Part shown: positions 1-8,961 of the stretch, one piece after another
Numbering within the stretch: the first letter of the stretch is position 1
Layout: the number at the start of each line of letters is the position of its first letter
Source of the DNA: Cellvibrio sp. OA-2007
Lineage (GTDB): Bacteria; Pseudomonadota; Gammaproteobacteria; Pseudomonadales; Cellvibrionaceae
Length of the DNA: 64,000 bases
Direction: 5' to 3'
Assembly: GCF_000953825.1 (NCBI RefSeq)
Contig: NZ_BBUL01000090.1
Span: forward strand, 124,001-188,000
The notes under the pieces: model-generated
Seen by the model: the letters and a program-made list of their open reading frames with translations, nothing else
Database searches by the model: none
Told to the model about the DNA's origin: nothing
Translations under genes and position numbers: made by a program

Positions 1-955
1 CAGAAACCACGCTTGAGGCTGCACTAGAAGCCACGATGCTAGACGCTGCGCTCGACGCCACTACGCCACCGCCAACCAATGCAAAGCTGTCAAAGCGACC
101 TTCGCCACCATTGTATGCACCTGCAATAGTCACTGAAGTTGCAGAACCAGTACTGAAGGTAAGGCTTTGCTTGGCCCAGCTGCTGGTATCGCCAGCCTGT
201 GTGTAAGTGGTGCCATTAAGGGTTGCAGTCAGCTTGCCCTTGCCCAGCAAATAGGCGCTCAGGGTGTAAGTGGTGTTAGCAGAAACACTTAAAGAGCGGG
301 AGAAAATACCGCTGGATCCATCGATTTTTGCCGACTTTGCGCCTTCATAAACATCGCTGGTTGAAATGGCGGCGCTGCCACTGCTGGTCCAATCGGCCCA
401 GCTGCTTTCAAAGCCAGGGTTGGTAAAGGTTTGCGCTGCCGCTGCGGAAGAGGCTGCACTTGAGGCAACAGAAGTCGCTACCGATGATGCCACCGAAGAA
501 GAGGCAACGCTGGTTGAATCCAGAGTGAACGCATCGAAACGACCTTCACCACTGTTATAGGTGCCGGAAATAGTAATACTAGTGGCAGAACCAGAGTTAA
601 AGGTCACCGTTTTTTTAGTCCAGCTGCTGCCGCTATGAGAGGCAGTATAAGTAGTGCCATTAACCACGGCATTCAGCTTACCCTTACCCAAAATATACGC
701 GCTCAGGCTGTAATTGGTGTTGGCCGATACACTAACCACACGCGAAAAAGTGCCTGAAGAGGAAGACAATTTTGCCGATTTACTACCTGCGTAAGCATCG
801 CTAGTAGAGATGGCCGCACCACTGCTACTAACAGTCCAGCCAGTCCAACTGCTTTCAAAGCCATCATTACTAAGCGATACAGAAGCTGCATGAGACAAAG
901 ACGCAGGGAGAATGCAAATGCCGAGTGCGGCAATTGCGTGTTTATAGTTCAACAT
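1..955 (-). CDS. Secreted carbohydrate-binding repeat protein with Ser-rich linkers (N-terminal part; C-terminus outside window)
   Basis: The frame reads without a stop from an ATG at 955 to the window edge, giving 318 residues. Residues 1-23 form a Sec signal peptide ending in SHA. Two copies of a domain of about 115 residues follow (about 30-145 and 175-295). Both start GFESSW, share a GKGKL core and end GEGRFD, which fits a beta-sandwich CBM_4_9-like binding module. Each is followed by a linker rich in Ser, Ala and Val (SSVASS type). Such modules with serine linkers normally precede a secreted glycoside hydrolase or polysaccharide lyase domain. That domain would lie beyond base 1, so the catalytic class is unknown. 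The gene is preceded by a long AT-rich region with four operator-like palindromes. Confidence 0.8.
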   Translation of the reverse strand, partial: MLNYKHAIAALGICILPASLSHAASVSLSNDGFESSWTGWTVSSSGAAISTSDAYAGSKSAKLSSSSGTFSRVVSVSANTNYSLSAYILGKGKLNAVVNGTTYTASHSGSSWTKKTVTFNSGSATSITISGTYNSGEGRFDAFTLDSTSVASSSVASSVATSVASSAASSAAAAQTFTNPGFESSWADWTSSGSAAISTSDVYEGAKSAKIDGSSGIFSRSLSVSANTTYTLSAYLLGKGKLTATLNGTTYTQAGDTSSWAKQSLTFSTGSATSVTIAGAYNGGEGRFDSFALVGGGVVASSAASSIVASSAASSVVS

Positions 956-1585
956 AGATAGTTACCTGTGATTTATTAGAAATTATTGTGGGTTGCCTTT
1001 AATCCATCAGTAGGTGTTCGACCACTTCAGTTGTGTTCGTCAACAATATTAAACATCGCCCACAACAAAAACCAGACTCATTGGTAATTCTTATTTTCAT
1101 AAATTGGTATTACCAAACAGAGGAGCTTGTCGAAAAACACAAAAAAGTGGGTGCCGCTTTTCCAGATCAGTATTCTTTTTGGATTTTTTATTTCGCCGTA
1201 AAGGCATTGTAATTACTTGTAAAATATAACTTTTTATTAATTAATAACTTCTTTCAAACAAAAAAACCGGACTTGTATTTCAACCATATTGATGTTTTAT
1301 GGCACGATTTTCTGAGTGTAAGAAATGTGAAAAATTCCCCTAAATTTTTTAAATAGTAAAATTGGTAATAACAATAAATGTGTACTTTAGTAACCATGGC
1401 AGGGATAAACAATAGAAAATTGGAATGACCAACAAATTAAATGGTATTACCAACAAAAAGGAGACAATAAGCTGCGCGATAAAAATATAGGCTGGGGAAT
1501 AAAGTGAGGGGGTACAATGCCCAACCTCCCAACCCCTCTGGGATTAGAGGCGATCAAACGCCCCCACTGAGACAGTATCCAGACC
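956..1585. other. 630-bp AT-rich intergenic region upstream of the CBM protein
   Basis: No credible ORF was found. The region is distinctly AT-rich against its neighbours and carries a cluster of 13-bp inverted repeats, listed separately. It separates the divergent CBM gene (minus) and the IMPACT-family gene (plus). Such length suits a highly regulated promoter for the secreted polysaccharide protein. I could not fix a single -35/-10 pair. Confidence 0.6.
1104..1453. promoter_or_regulatory. Cluster of four FadR/GntR-type operator palindromes
   Basis: Four copies of TTGGT-N3-ACCAA or near matches occur: 1104-1116 TTGGTATTACCAA (perfect), 1362-1374 TTGGTAATAACAA (one change), 1420-1432 TTGGAATGACCAA (one arm changed) and 1441-1453 ATGGTATTACCAA (one change). 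A half-site TTGGTA lies at 1081-1086. The pattern is the known layout of sites bound by FadR-subfamily GntR regulators (PdhR, LldR, and the uronate regulators ExuR/UxuR). The nearest site is about 150 bp upstream of the CBM protein start. The regulator is not in the window. Uronic-acid polymer control is only an inference. Confidence 0.6.
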
Positions 1586-2215
1586 ATGTCCTCCTACACC
1601 ATCCTCGCCGACGCAATCGAATCTGCCACTGAAGAAAAGAACAGCGATTTTTTAACCTTTCTTCATCCCGTGACTTCACGCGAAGAAGCGATTGCACATG
1701 TTGATGCCTACCGCAGACAGTATCCCGATGCCAACCATGTGTGCTGGGCTTATGTGATTGGCAATACGCGGCAGCCACAAACCCAGGCCTTTAGCGATGA
1801 CGGTGAGCCATCCGGCACGGCGGGAAAACCTATGCTGCACGTGCTGACTGAGCGGGAGGTAGGCAATTCGCTCGCCGTAGTGGTGCGCTATTTTGGTGGA
1901 GTGAAGTTGGGCGCGGGTGGTTTGGTGCGCGCTTATTCGAGCGCGGTGTCTGCGGCGGTCAATGCGGCGCAATTAGTTGCAGTAACACCGAGTGTACATA
2001 TGCAAGTGGCGGTGGATTTTGCGCGGGAAACAAAAATCCGCCACCTTGTTGCGCTCTATCAAGGGCAAATTTTACAGGTGGATTACGCCACCCAAGTCAC
2101 CTTGGAAATAAACTTGGCGGCAGCACAAGCAGAACGATTTGCGCAGCAAGTTATTAATGAAACGGCTGGAGATGCAGTTGTCGATTTCCCCGATACTCAT
2201 TCGACTAGGGGATAG
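1586..2215 (+). CDS. yigZ: IMPACT/YigZ family protein
   Basis: This 209-residue protein matches the YigZ/IMPACT family, which is typically about 205 residues. The family signature is visible as HVCWAYVIG near residue 51, followed by SDDGEPSGTAGKPML and then VVVRYFGGVKLGAGGLVRAYSSA. The C-terminal part (about 135-200) fits the DUF1949 domain. IMPACT proteins act in translation or stress control in eukaryotes; the bacterial role is poorly defined. The protein is cytoplasmic, with no signal or membrane segment. The ATG at 1586 has only a weak ribosome site. The next gene follows after 48 bp. Confidence 0.9.
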   Translation: MSSYTILADAIESATEEKNSDFLTFLHPVTSREEAIAHVDAYRRQYPDANHVCWAYVIGNTRQPQTQAFSDDGEPSGTAGKPMLHVLTEREVGNSLAVVVRYFGGVKLGAGGLVRAYSSAVSAAVNAAQLVAVTPSVHMQVAVDFARETKIRHLVALYQGQILQVDYATQVTLEINLAAAQAERFAQQVINETAGDAVVDFPDTHSTRG

Positions 2216-2263
2216 CAACAACCAATCCCGATCCTTAACGCTAGCCTATAAAGGAAATCCAAT

Positions 2264-3121
2264 ATGAAAGTGATGGTCATGGTAAAAGCATCCCCGGGTT
2301 CAGAAGCGGGGAAAATGCCGACGGAAGCATTAATGACAGCGATGATGAATTTTAATGCGGAGCTGGTGAAAGCCGGCATTATGGAGTCCGGCGACGGACT
2401 AAAACCCAGCAGCCAAGGTGTGCGCGTGCGCTTCAGTGGCGATAAACGCCTAGTGACCACTGGCCCATTTACCGAGACCAATGAATTAATCGCCGGCTAC
2501 TGGATTTGGAATGTAAAGTCGATGGAAGAAGCGGTCGAATGGGTGAAGAAGTGCCCCAATCCTATGGACGACGAAGATTCCGATATCGAAATCCGCAGTT
2601 TTTATGAGATGGACGATTTTGCCGCTGCAGACCCGGATGGCCAAGCTCGCGAAAAAGAAAACGCGTTACGCCAGGCGATTGCAATGCAAAAAGTAGAGGT
2701 GAATAACTATTTATTTTTCTCAGGCCGCTGCGACGAAGCGCTGGCGTTTTATCAACAACATTTGAGTGCCGAGATTAAGTTTTTAATTCGCTTTAATGAA
2801 TCGCCCGAGCCAATGCCGGAAGGTATATTACAGCCAGGCTTTGAAAACAAAGTGATGCACGCAGAAATTAGCCTTGGCAACGTGCGGATGATGGTGTCGG
2901 ATGGCTGTAATGACGCAGACAAATTCAGCGGTTTCCGCATCGCATTAAATGTACCCAGCGCAGATGAAGCCCAGCGCATTTTTACCGCACTGGCGAGCAA
3001 TGGCGGCAAGGTCGATATGCCGTTAAGCAAAACCTTTTGGTCGCCGCTTTACGGCCAGGTAACAGATCAATTTGGAGTGGGCTGGATGGTGATGTTACCG
3101 GGTGATGAACCGGCACAATGA
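2264..3121 (+). CDS. YCII-related (DGPF) domain fused to a PhnB-like VOC domain
   Basis: This 285-residue protein has two domains that are usually separate. Residues 1-115 match the YCII/DGPF family (MKVMVMVKA start, TTGPFTETNELIAGYWIWNV core). Residues 147-280 match PhnB-like VOC proteins: YLFFSGRCDEALAFYQ near 150, then HAEISLGNVRMMVSDG and the closing FGVGWMVMLP. The two halves are joined by a charged linker. DGPF proteins often sit beside ECF sigma factors, but the window's sigma gene is 26 kb away. The ATG at 2264 follows an AAGGA ribosome site. The substrate is unknown. A terminator follows. Confidence 0.85.
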   Translation: MKVMVMVKASPGSEAGKMPTEALMTAMMNFNAELVKAGIMESGDGLKPSSQGVRVRFSGDKRLVTTGPFTETNELIAGYWIWNVKSMEEAVEWVKKCPNPMDDEDSDIEIRSFYEMDDFAAADPDGQAREKENALRQAIAMQKVEVNNYLFFSGRCDEALAFYQQHLSAEIKFLIRFNESPEPMPEGILQPGFENKVMHAEISLGNVRMMVSDGCNDADKFSGFRIALNVPSADEAQRIFTALASNGGKVDMPLSKTFWSPLYGQVTDQFGVGWMVMLPGDEPAQ

Positions 3122-3136
3122 GTTAAGCCTAGCAAA

Positions 3137-3186
3137 ATGGCAGTCGCATGATGCGCATAAACGGTATCGCGTGACTGTCATTTTTT
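3137..3186 (+). terminator. Rho-independent terminator after the YCII-VOC gene
   Basis: Left arm 3137-3150 pairs with right arm 3168-3181 over about 14 positions, with three G-T wobbles and one mismatch. It is followed directly by a run of six T (3181-3186). It lies between two convergent genes. Confidence 0.7.
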
Positions 3187-3202
3187 GTGCAAATTACTGG
3201 GT

Positions 3203-3487
3203 TTAGTTTCCCTTCTTCAAGTGGGTGAGCCGCCACCAAGTGAGCAGTGCCGCCGCCGCAGGAACAGTAAAGACCAACAAAAAAACAGGCAATTCTTCAA
3301 TAAAGGTGTAACCCGCACGGTTGATACCGAACCACATATTGACTGCAGTAATCACCAGCCAGAGTGGGATAAAAAACAGCTCTGCTTTGGCCATAGGTTT
3401 TACCCCGGCACCCGCAAAGACTCGCGCGAGCAACTGGCAAAAAAACAGCAAAACAAAACCGCCAACCAAAACCATGAGTGTGTGCAT
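3203..3487 (-). CDS. Small integral membrane protein, function unknown
   Basis: The 94-residue product has three hydrophobic stretches (about 2-23, 35-52 and 66-85) and a basic C-terminal tail (RLTHLKKGN), so it is most likely an inner-membrane protein. I do not recognise the family. The start at 3487 is supported by an AGGAG ribosome site six bases upstream. It lies only 16 bp downstream of the hybrid kinase on the same strand, so it probably belongs to that transcript. No catalytic motif is visible. Confidence 0.75.
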   Translation of the reverse strand: MHTLMVLVGGFVLLFFCQLLARVFAGAGVKPMAKAELFFIPLWLVITAVNMWFGINRAGYTFIEELPVFLLVFTVPAAAALLTWWRLTHLKKGN

Positions 3488-3503
3488 AGCAACTCCTACT
3501 TTC

Positions 3504-6500
3504 TTAGTTATGTTGTAGATTTAACCCCAGTGTAACCAATTCCACCATGGCAACCAATTCCTTGCTTAGTTTATCAACCGATGCCTGATGCCATCCACCT
3601 GCATGTAATTCTTGCTCCAGGTTAAATGCACAAATTTCCAACTGATTCATGCCCAAGCTACCGGCAAGGGATTTTAACGAGTGCACCTGATTGAGCGCCT
3701 CCGCTACATTGTTTGCTAACAATAGCGGTAACTGCGCTGGAAATTCGGCGCGCTCCCGCGCAAAACGCTCCAGTAAGCGGCGGTACAGTGCTTCATTGCT
3801 CATTAAATTATGCAGTGCACGCGCTGTATCAATTCCACCATTGTGCAAAAACTCGAAGCTATTGGCCTTGGGTACCAGATCATCGGCCACACGACACACA
3901 TTCCCCCACTGTTCCAAGATACGATGCAGCTGCCTGGGATCAATAGGTTTGGACAAATAATCATCCATACCTGCGGCCAAATAGGTTTCTTTGTCGCCCG
4001 GCAAGGCATTGGCGGTCACTGCAACAATCGGCAGGCGCTTCCCTTCGGGCAAGGCGCGAATGCGCGCCGTGGCTTCAACACCATCCATACAAGGCAGCTG
4101 AATATCCATTAATACCAAATCAAATGCCTGCTGTTGGATGATGGCAATCGCTTCCGCGCCGGAGCCGACACAAGTAGCAGTTGCATCCATAGACTCCAGC
4201 AGCGATAAAATAATTTCCTGATTCAGCAGATTATCTTCCACCACCAAAATGCGGCAATCGCTTAACGCTAATTTTTTAGGCTTGGGATCAATCTGCAATA
4301 GATCCGGCGCAGAGGTGTGATGATATTTTTCCAACTTCACCCGCAAGCGAAAACAACTGCCCTGCCCCGCGGTACTTTTGACATCGATGCGCGCCTGCAT
4401 CAAATCGGCAAGGTTTTTACAAATCGACAAACCCAAGCCGGTGCCTTCAAAGCGGCGCGCACTGGAGGCATCTACTTGTTGGAATGGCTGAAATAAATTT
4501 TTCATTTTTTCAGTGTCGATACCAATGCCGGTATCTTCTACTTCAAATAACAATTCGACTCGCTCCTGCCAATCGCGCACTTTGGTGACACGAATACTGA
4601 TGCTGCCCTGATCGGTAAATTTCACCGCGTTGGCGCAAAAGTTAATCAGGATTTGCCCCAACCTGAGCGCATCACCCAACAGCAACTTGGGGATTTTAGG
4701 GTCGATATCCACATTCACTTGCAAGCCTTTTTCCGAGGCTTTATCCCACACCAAATCCACCGCTTTATCGACCAACTGATCGATGGAAAACTCACTGTGA
4801 TCCAGCGTAAGCTTGCCTGCTTCCATGCGTGAAAAATTTAAAATATCGTTAATGATTTGTAATAGATGTTCACCTGAATCGCGCATTTTTTCCAAATAGG
4901 TGCGCTGTTTAAGTTCAGACTTGTTGGCCAGAGCGATATGCGCGAGGCCGATAATGGCATTGAGTGGTGTGCGAATTTCATGGCTCATATTGGCGAGAAA
5001 TTCGGCCTTGCTTTGAGACGCGGCAAGCGCCGCATCTTTAGCAGACATAAGTTCATGGGTGCGCTCAGTGACCATCTGTTCCAGATTTTGATTGACCTCT
5101 TCCAGCCGCTGGTTGGCCACAACCCGCTCGGTGACATCCACCCAAATTCCCGCAAACGCCTGTGGCTCTTGTCCCTGGGTATAGGTCACCGGGAAACGTG
5201 CAATGCGAAAATAACAGGGAGTGCCGTCGGGCATGCGCAGCTCGGTAATGTAATCTTTCCGGTATGACTCGGCACCCACACGCTCTTCCGCTTGTAGCAG
5301 CGGTTTAAGCCACACCGGCAAGGGCAATTCATATAGCGATCGCCCCAACAACTCATGCTCAGCCATTTGTACAATTTCGCAAAAAGCAGGATTAACCACG
5401 GTTAAGACATGATCGAGCGAGGTCATATGAATGGGCGCGGGCAAATTATCCAGCAGCGAGTGAAAGCGACCTTCACGCATCAGCGCATTGCGACGGTTAA
5501 TAATTGCAGTCATGGTCAGCAACACAATTAACAGAATCGCCGCCGCACTCAATCCGACAATAATATTGCGCGAGGCTATGTAGGGCTCCATCGCTTCATC
5601 TACATCCTGTTCGATGATCACCCCCAACGCCATCTCATCAATCCAGCGGCCCGCCCCCACAACGGCAACCCCGCGATAATCCGGATAGCCCACTTTGATC
5701 GATTCGCTTTGGTGATGAATTAAAAAGTCCACCATTTCGGTGAAGGATCCCGCTTGCCCACGGGTACGCGGGCGCCGTACTTCTGTGCCTATCCGGGTCA
5801 TTTGCGGCTGCAACGCACCCGCTGCGCGCTTGGAATCTGCCAGTGGAAAACGTGCGGGAGTTATAAATCGGCCTCGATTATCAATGGCATAAATTTCCCC
5901 TGAGCGCCCGGTACGAGCGTTAAAAAAGATGGGGAAAAAACTCGACTGGGTATTAAAACGCAAACAAAAATACCCTGGCTCCGCCCCGTCTGATTCAAGT
6001 AATACACACATGTTTTGCATGAGGGTGCCCGCCGGTTGCAGGCCGCGCGGGCCATCCAATGGGTAGATTGCCATTACCGGGCGGGAGATAGCCGGGCGAT
6101 TAGCTAAAGCCTTATCCAATACCTCACGGGTTTCCGCCAACCGCACCGGCTGTTTTATGTAATTTTGGGTACTGGCCGCTACCAGCGTACGCTGGTGATC
6201 AATCACCGAAAAACCATCAAAGCCCATCGCCATCAACGCCGGATACAACCATTCGCGCAGTGCGGTATGTGTAGCCAGATTATCACCCTGCTCCTGCAGC
6301 ACTTGCCGCAATAAAATTTTGCCCTGTGCCGAATTGGCCAGCATTTGAATCGCTGCAAGATTTTGCTGCTGCCAGAACTGGATAAATTCACTAAATGAAT
6401 TGAGCGAGGTTTGCAGATGCTCCCGTGCAATCTGCTCCTGACTGGCGTGGATATGGCGCAATGCGAGGCTGGTGAAAAAAAACAGCAGCACTATAGCGAG

Positions 6501-6575
6501 TGCTGCTGACAACAGGGTGGGATTAACCAGCGAGAGAAAGTGAACGTATTTGTTTACCCGAGACTTTTTTGACAT
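3504..6575 (-). CDS. Membrane hybrid sensor histidine kinase (periplasmic sensor, PAS, HisKA, HATPase, REC, HPt)
   Basis: This 1023-residue kinase has all phosphorelay parts in one chain. Membrane segments lie near 17-39 and 338-358 and enclose a periplasmic sensor of about 300 residues that resembles a double-Cache fold. A PAS domain (about 370-490), a coiled coil, the phospho-acceptor H-box NMSHEIRTPLNA (about 545) and an HATPase with DTGIGID and GTGLGL follow. The receiver domain has the acceptor aspartate in LVLMDIQLP, and a C-terminal HPt domain carries VHSLKSLAGSLG. The start overlaps the end of the upstream EAL gene by 22 bp, so translation is probably coupled. The likely partner is that REC-EAL protein; the ligand is unknown. 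Confidence 0.93.
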   Translation of the reverse strand: MSKKSRVNKYVHFLSLVNPTLLSAALAIVLLFFFTSLALRHIHASQEQIAREHLQTSLNSFSEFIQFWQQQNLAAIQMLANSAQGKILLRQVLQEQGDNLATHTALREWLYPALMAMGFDGFSVIDHQRTLVAASTQNYIKQPVRLAETREVLDKALANRPAISRPVMAIYPLDGPRGLQPAGTLMQNMCVLLESDGAEPGYFCLRFNTQSSFFPIFFNARTGRSGEIYAIDNRGRFITPARFPLADSKRAAGALQPQMTRIGTEVRRPRTRGQAGSFTEMVDFLIHHQSESIKVGYPDYRGVAVVGAGRWIDEMALGVIIEQDVDEAMEPYIASRNIIVGLSAAAILLIVLLTMTAIINRRNALMREGRFHSLLDNLPAPIHMTSLDHVLTVVNPAFCEIVQMAEHELLGRSLYELPLPVWLKPLLQAEERVGAESYRKDYITELRMPDGTPCYFRIARFPVTYTQGQEPQAFAGIWVDVTERVVANQRLEEVNQNLEQMVTERTHELMSAKDAALAASQSKAEFLANMSHEIRTPLNAIIGLAHIALANKSELKQRTYLEKMRDSGEHLLQIINDILNFSRMEAGKLTLDHSEFSIDQLVDKAVDLVWDKASEKGLQVNVDIDPKIPKLLLGDALRLGQILINFCANAVKFTDQGSISIRVTKVRDWQERVELLFEVEDTGIGIDTEKMKNLFQPFQQVDASSARRFEGTGLGLSICKNLADLMQARIDVKSTAGQGSCFRLRVKLEKYHHTSAPDLLQIDPKPKKLALSDCRILVVEDNLLNQEIILSLLESMDATATCVGSGAEAIAIIQQQAFDLVLMDIQLPCMDGVEATARIRALPEGKRLPIVAVTANALPGDKETYLAAGMDDYLSKPIDPRQLHRILEQWGNVCRVADDLVPKANSFEFLHNGGIDTARALHNLMSNEALYRRLLERFARERAEFPAQLPLLLANNVAEALNQVHSLKSLAGSLGMNQLEICAFNLEQELHAGGWHQASVDKLSKELVAMVELVTLGLNLQHN

Positions 6576-7828
6576 ATGGTTTGTTTAGGTTGCAACTCTT
6601 GTTCGATCCAGCCCATCAGCTCGCGCCCAGGCATGGGCCGCGCCAGCAGGAAGCCCTGCGCCTGTTTACAGCCCAGGCTTTTAAGCAAGTGTAGCTCGGC
6701 TTCGGTCTCTACACCTTCTGCAACCGTAGTAATGCCTAATCGCTGACCCATTTCGATGGCAGATTTCAAGATATTGCGAATATATTGCCGCCCAGGTGCG
6801 CCCTGAATAAATGAGCGGTCGATTTTTAGCTCTGAAAAGGGAAAACGCGACAGCTGTTGCATGGATGAAAAACCGGTGCCGTAATCGTCGATGGAAATGC
6901 CAAAGCCTTTTAACCGCAAACGGCTGATAGTGGCGAGCGCGGATGGCAAATCCATCACCAAGGCACTCTCGGTGATTTCAAACGTCAGAAAATTCGCGGG
7001 AATTCCCTGGCGAATCACGCGCTGGATAATCTCGTTAGCGAGGTTAAATTCCGCCAGGGATTTGGCCGAGAGGTTAATGGCCACTGGAACATACTGCCCC
7101 TGCTCCCACCAGCCATTCATATCCTGCAATACTTGCTCAAGCACCGACAGGGTTAAGTCGCCAATTAGACCATGCTCTTCTGCCAGAGGAATAAATACGC
7201 TCGGTGGAATCCAATCGCCCTGCTGATTTTTCCATCGCGCGAGCGCTTCAACACCGGCGATTTTCATCGATTCAAGATCAATTTTAGGCTGGTAATAAAC
7301 TTGAATAGTGGCGCGATCCAAAGCGATTTTTAATTGCTCGGCATCCGTATCTATCGGACGATTAAAGTGAGTGAGCGGACCGCCGCCGGTATTGTAGCTA
7401 TTCAGTGCATCCGCCAAATCTACCGGGTTAACTGGCTTGCGAAATGCGCCCAGTAAACTAATGCCCAGCGCCTCGGCCATAGTCGCCACCGCGCTAATTA
7501 AGACTTCGTCGGAACTGCTGGCCAATACCACAGCGGGTTTATGCTGCAATTGTGCAAGTTGTTGCAATACCTCAATGCCATCCATCACCGGCATTTCCAA
7601 ATCCAACAACATCACGGCAGGCATTTGCGTTAATTGCGCGAGCTGCTCTATGGCCAATTTACCATTGGCCGCTTCGTACACCTGATTGATCCCGAAGGTG
7701 CGCAAGCAGAGGTGTGCGCTGTACCTGTGCATACTACTATCATCTACAACCATCACCCCCTGCTGCTGAATATCGCTGTGCAAATTGAGTAGCGGTGTTT
7801 CATTGATCGAAGTATTAAGTGAAATCAT
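6554..7828 (-). CDS. Response regulator with EAL c-di-GMP phosphodiesterase output
   Basis: The 424-residue protein has an N-terminal receiver domain (about 24-145, phospho-acceptor D76 in MLLDLEMPVMDG). An EAL domain follows (about 165-410). Residues needed for hydrolysis of c-di-GMP can be seen: GVEALARW, the Asn in AINLSAKS, the Glu in FEITES, the IDDYGTGFSS loop, the Lys in LKIDRSF and the Glu in VAEGVET. An active phosphodiesterase is therefore predicted. It lies between CheR (64 bp upstream) and the hybrid kinase (22-bp overlap), which suggests phosphotransfer from the kinase HPt to this receiver. Family type: RocR/VieA-like. Confidence 0.93.
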   Translation of the reverse strand: MISLNTSINETPLLNLHSDIQQQGVMVVDDSSMHRYSAHLCLRTFGINQVYEAANGKLAIEQLAQLTQMPAVMLLDLEMPVMDGIEVLQQLAQLQHKPAVVLASSSDEVLISAVATMAEALGISLLGAFRKPVNPVDLADALNSYNTGGGPLTHFNRPIDTDAEQLKIALDRATIQVYYQPKIDLESMKIAGVEALARWKNQQGDWIPPSVFIPLAEEHGLIGDLTLSVLEQVLQDMNGWWEQGQYVPVAINLSAKSLAEFNLANEIIQRVIRQGIPANFLTFEITESALVMDLPSALATISRLRLKGFGISIDDYGTGFSSMQQLSRFPFSELKIDRSFIQGAPGRQYIRNILKSAIEMGQRLGITTVAEGVETEAELHLLKSLGCKQAQGFLLARPMPGRELMGWIEQELQPKQTICQKSLG

Positions 7829-7892
7829 ATATCGCTCACAGGCTCCGGAAGACTGATAAAACTACAGGTTAAGCGCGTGCGCCGACTCACCC

Positions 7893-8762
7893 TTAACTCG
7901 CGATACGCCGAAATTCTGGCACTACCGCTGCTGGCTTGCGGTAAATTGATGGGCTCACAGTTTTTATTCCAAAATTCAACCCCTGCAAACTCTCACAGTG
8001 ACCCAAAATCAACCAGCCACCTGGGCGCAGTGAACGCAACATATTTGTGATCACTTTTTGTTTGGTCTCGTTATCAAAATAAATCAGCACATTGCGCAAA
8101 AAAATCACATCAAATTGTTCATTGGTAGTGCGCGGATGCAAAAGATTGTGCTGTTCAAAGGTAATGCGTGAGCGCAGCGACGGCACTACCGCCAACATGC
8201 CTTCATATTCACCAATCCCGCGGCGACAGTAATTTTTTAAATAATCAGCGGGAATGTGATTGATGCGCTCTGCGCGATACACGCCGGTACGCGCATGATC
8301 CAATACTTTGCCAGAAATATCGGTGGCCAAAATATCCCAATCGCATTTACCCAAGGTATCAGCCAACACCATTGCAATGCTGTGCGGTTCTTCACCGGTA
8401 GAGGAAGCAGCGCACCACACACGCATTTTGTGATGCCCCTGCTGCGGAATAATTACATCGCGCAGAAAATCAAAATGCGCGGGTTCGCGAAAAAAATAGG
8501 TTTCGTTCGTGGTGAGCAAATCGAGCATAGTGCTGCGCTCTTGTGCACCCGCAGGGCTGCAAACATAAGCAAAATAGGTTTCGTAATCTTTGTGCCCCAA
8601 CAACTCCAACCGGCGCCACAACCGGCCTGTGACCATCGCCGTTTTTTCCTCACCAATAACAATGCCAGCAGTGCGATACACGTAATCGCGGATTTTATGG
8701 AAGGCAAATTGGCTAATGTTGGAATGTGTACTCATAATCCTGGCCGCTACTGGGTTCGTCAT
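7893..8762 (-). CDS. CheR-family protein-glutamate methyltransferase
   Basis: The product of about 289 residues has the CheR layout: an N-terminal helical domain and a SAM-binding domain with VWCAASSTGEEPHSIAMVL and FLRNVLIYF. The family transfers methyl groups from S-adenosylmethionine to glutamates of chemoreceptors. No receptor, CheA or CheB is encoded nearby; the neighbours are c-di-GMP and kinase genes, so it may act outside classical chemotaxis. A GTG at 8771 and an ATG at 8735 are alternative starts. I chose the ATG at 8762 because GAG lies eight bases upstream. Confidence 0.9.
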   Translation of the reverse strand: MTNPVAARIMSTHSNISQFAFHKIRDYVYRTAGIVIGEEKTAMVTGRLWRRLELLGHKDYETYFAYVCSPAGAQERSTMLDLLTTNETYFFREPAHFDFLRDVIIPQQGHHKMRVWCAASSTGEEPHSIAMVLADTLGKCDWDILATDISGKVLDHARTGVYRAERINHIPADYLKNYCRRGIGEYEGMLAVVPSLRSRITFEQHNLLHPRTTNEQFDVIFLRNVLIYFDNETKQKVITNMLRSLRPGGWLILGHCESLQGLNFGIKTVSPSIYRKPAAVVPEFRRIAS

Positions 8763-8961
8763 GGTGGGCACTCGGTGCCGTTATGGTGAAAATATCCTTG
8801 ATGACACAGTCTGGTGATTTGCCTTGGCAAAGCACCGTCATTGGTTCCCAGTGTGCGGGTTTGGCAAAAAAGTGGTGAGAGTAAAAATACTCAGGCGGGG
8901 TGAGGGAGAATACCTAAGGGGATGGAATACAAACCATTAGACTAGCCGATGATAGCCAAGG

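Noticed and set aside
366-560. 64-residue plus-strand ORF rich in Ala and Glu
   Set aside because: It is antisense to the Ser/Ala-rich linker of the CBM protein; low-complexity codons give a long open frame by chance.
3185-3535. 116-residue plus-strand ORF
   Set aside because: It covers the small membrane protein gene on the other strand, which has a good ribosome site and a membrane-protein composition.
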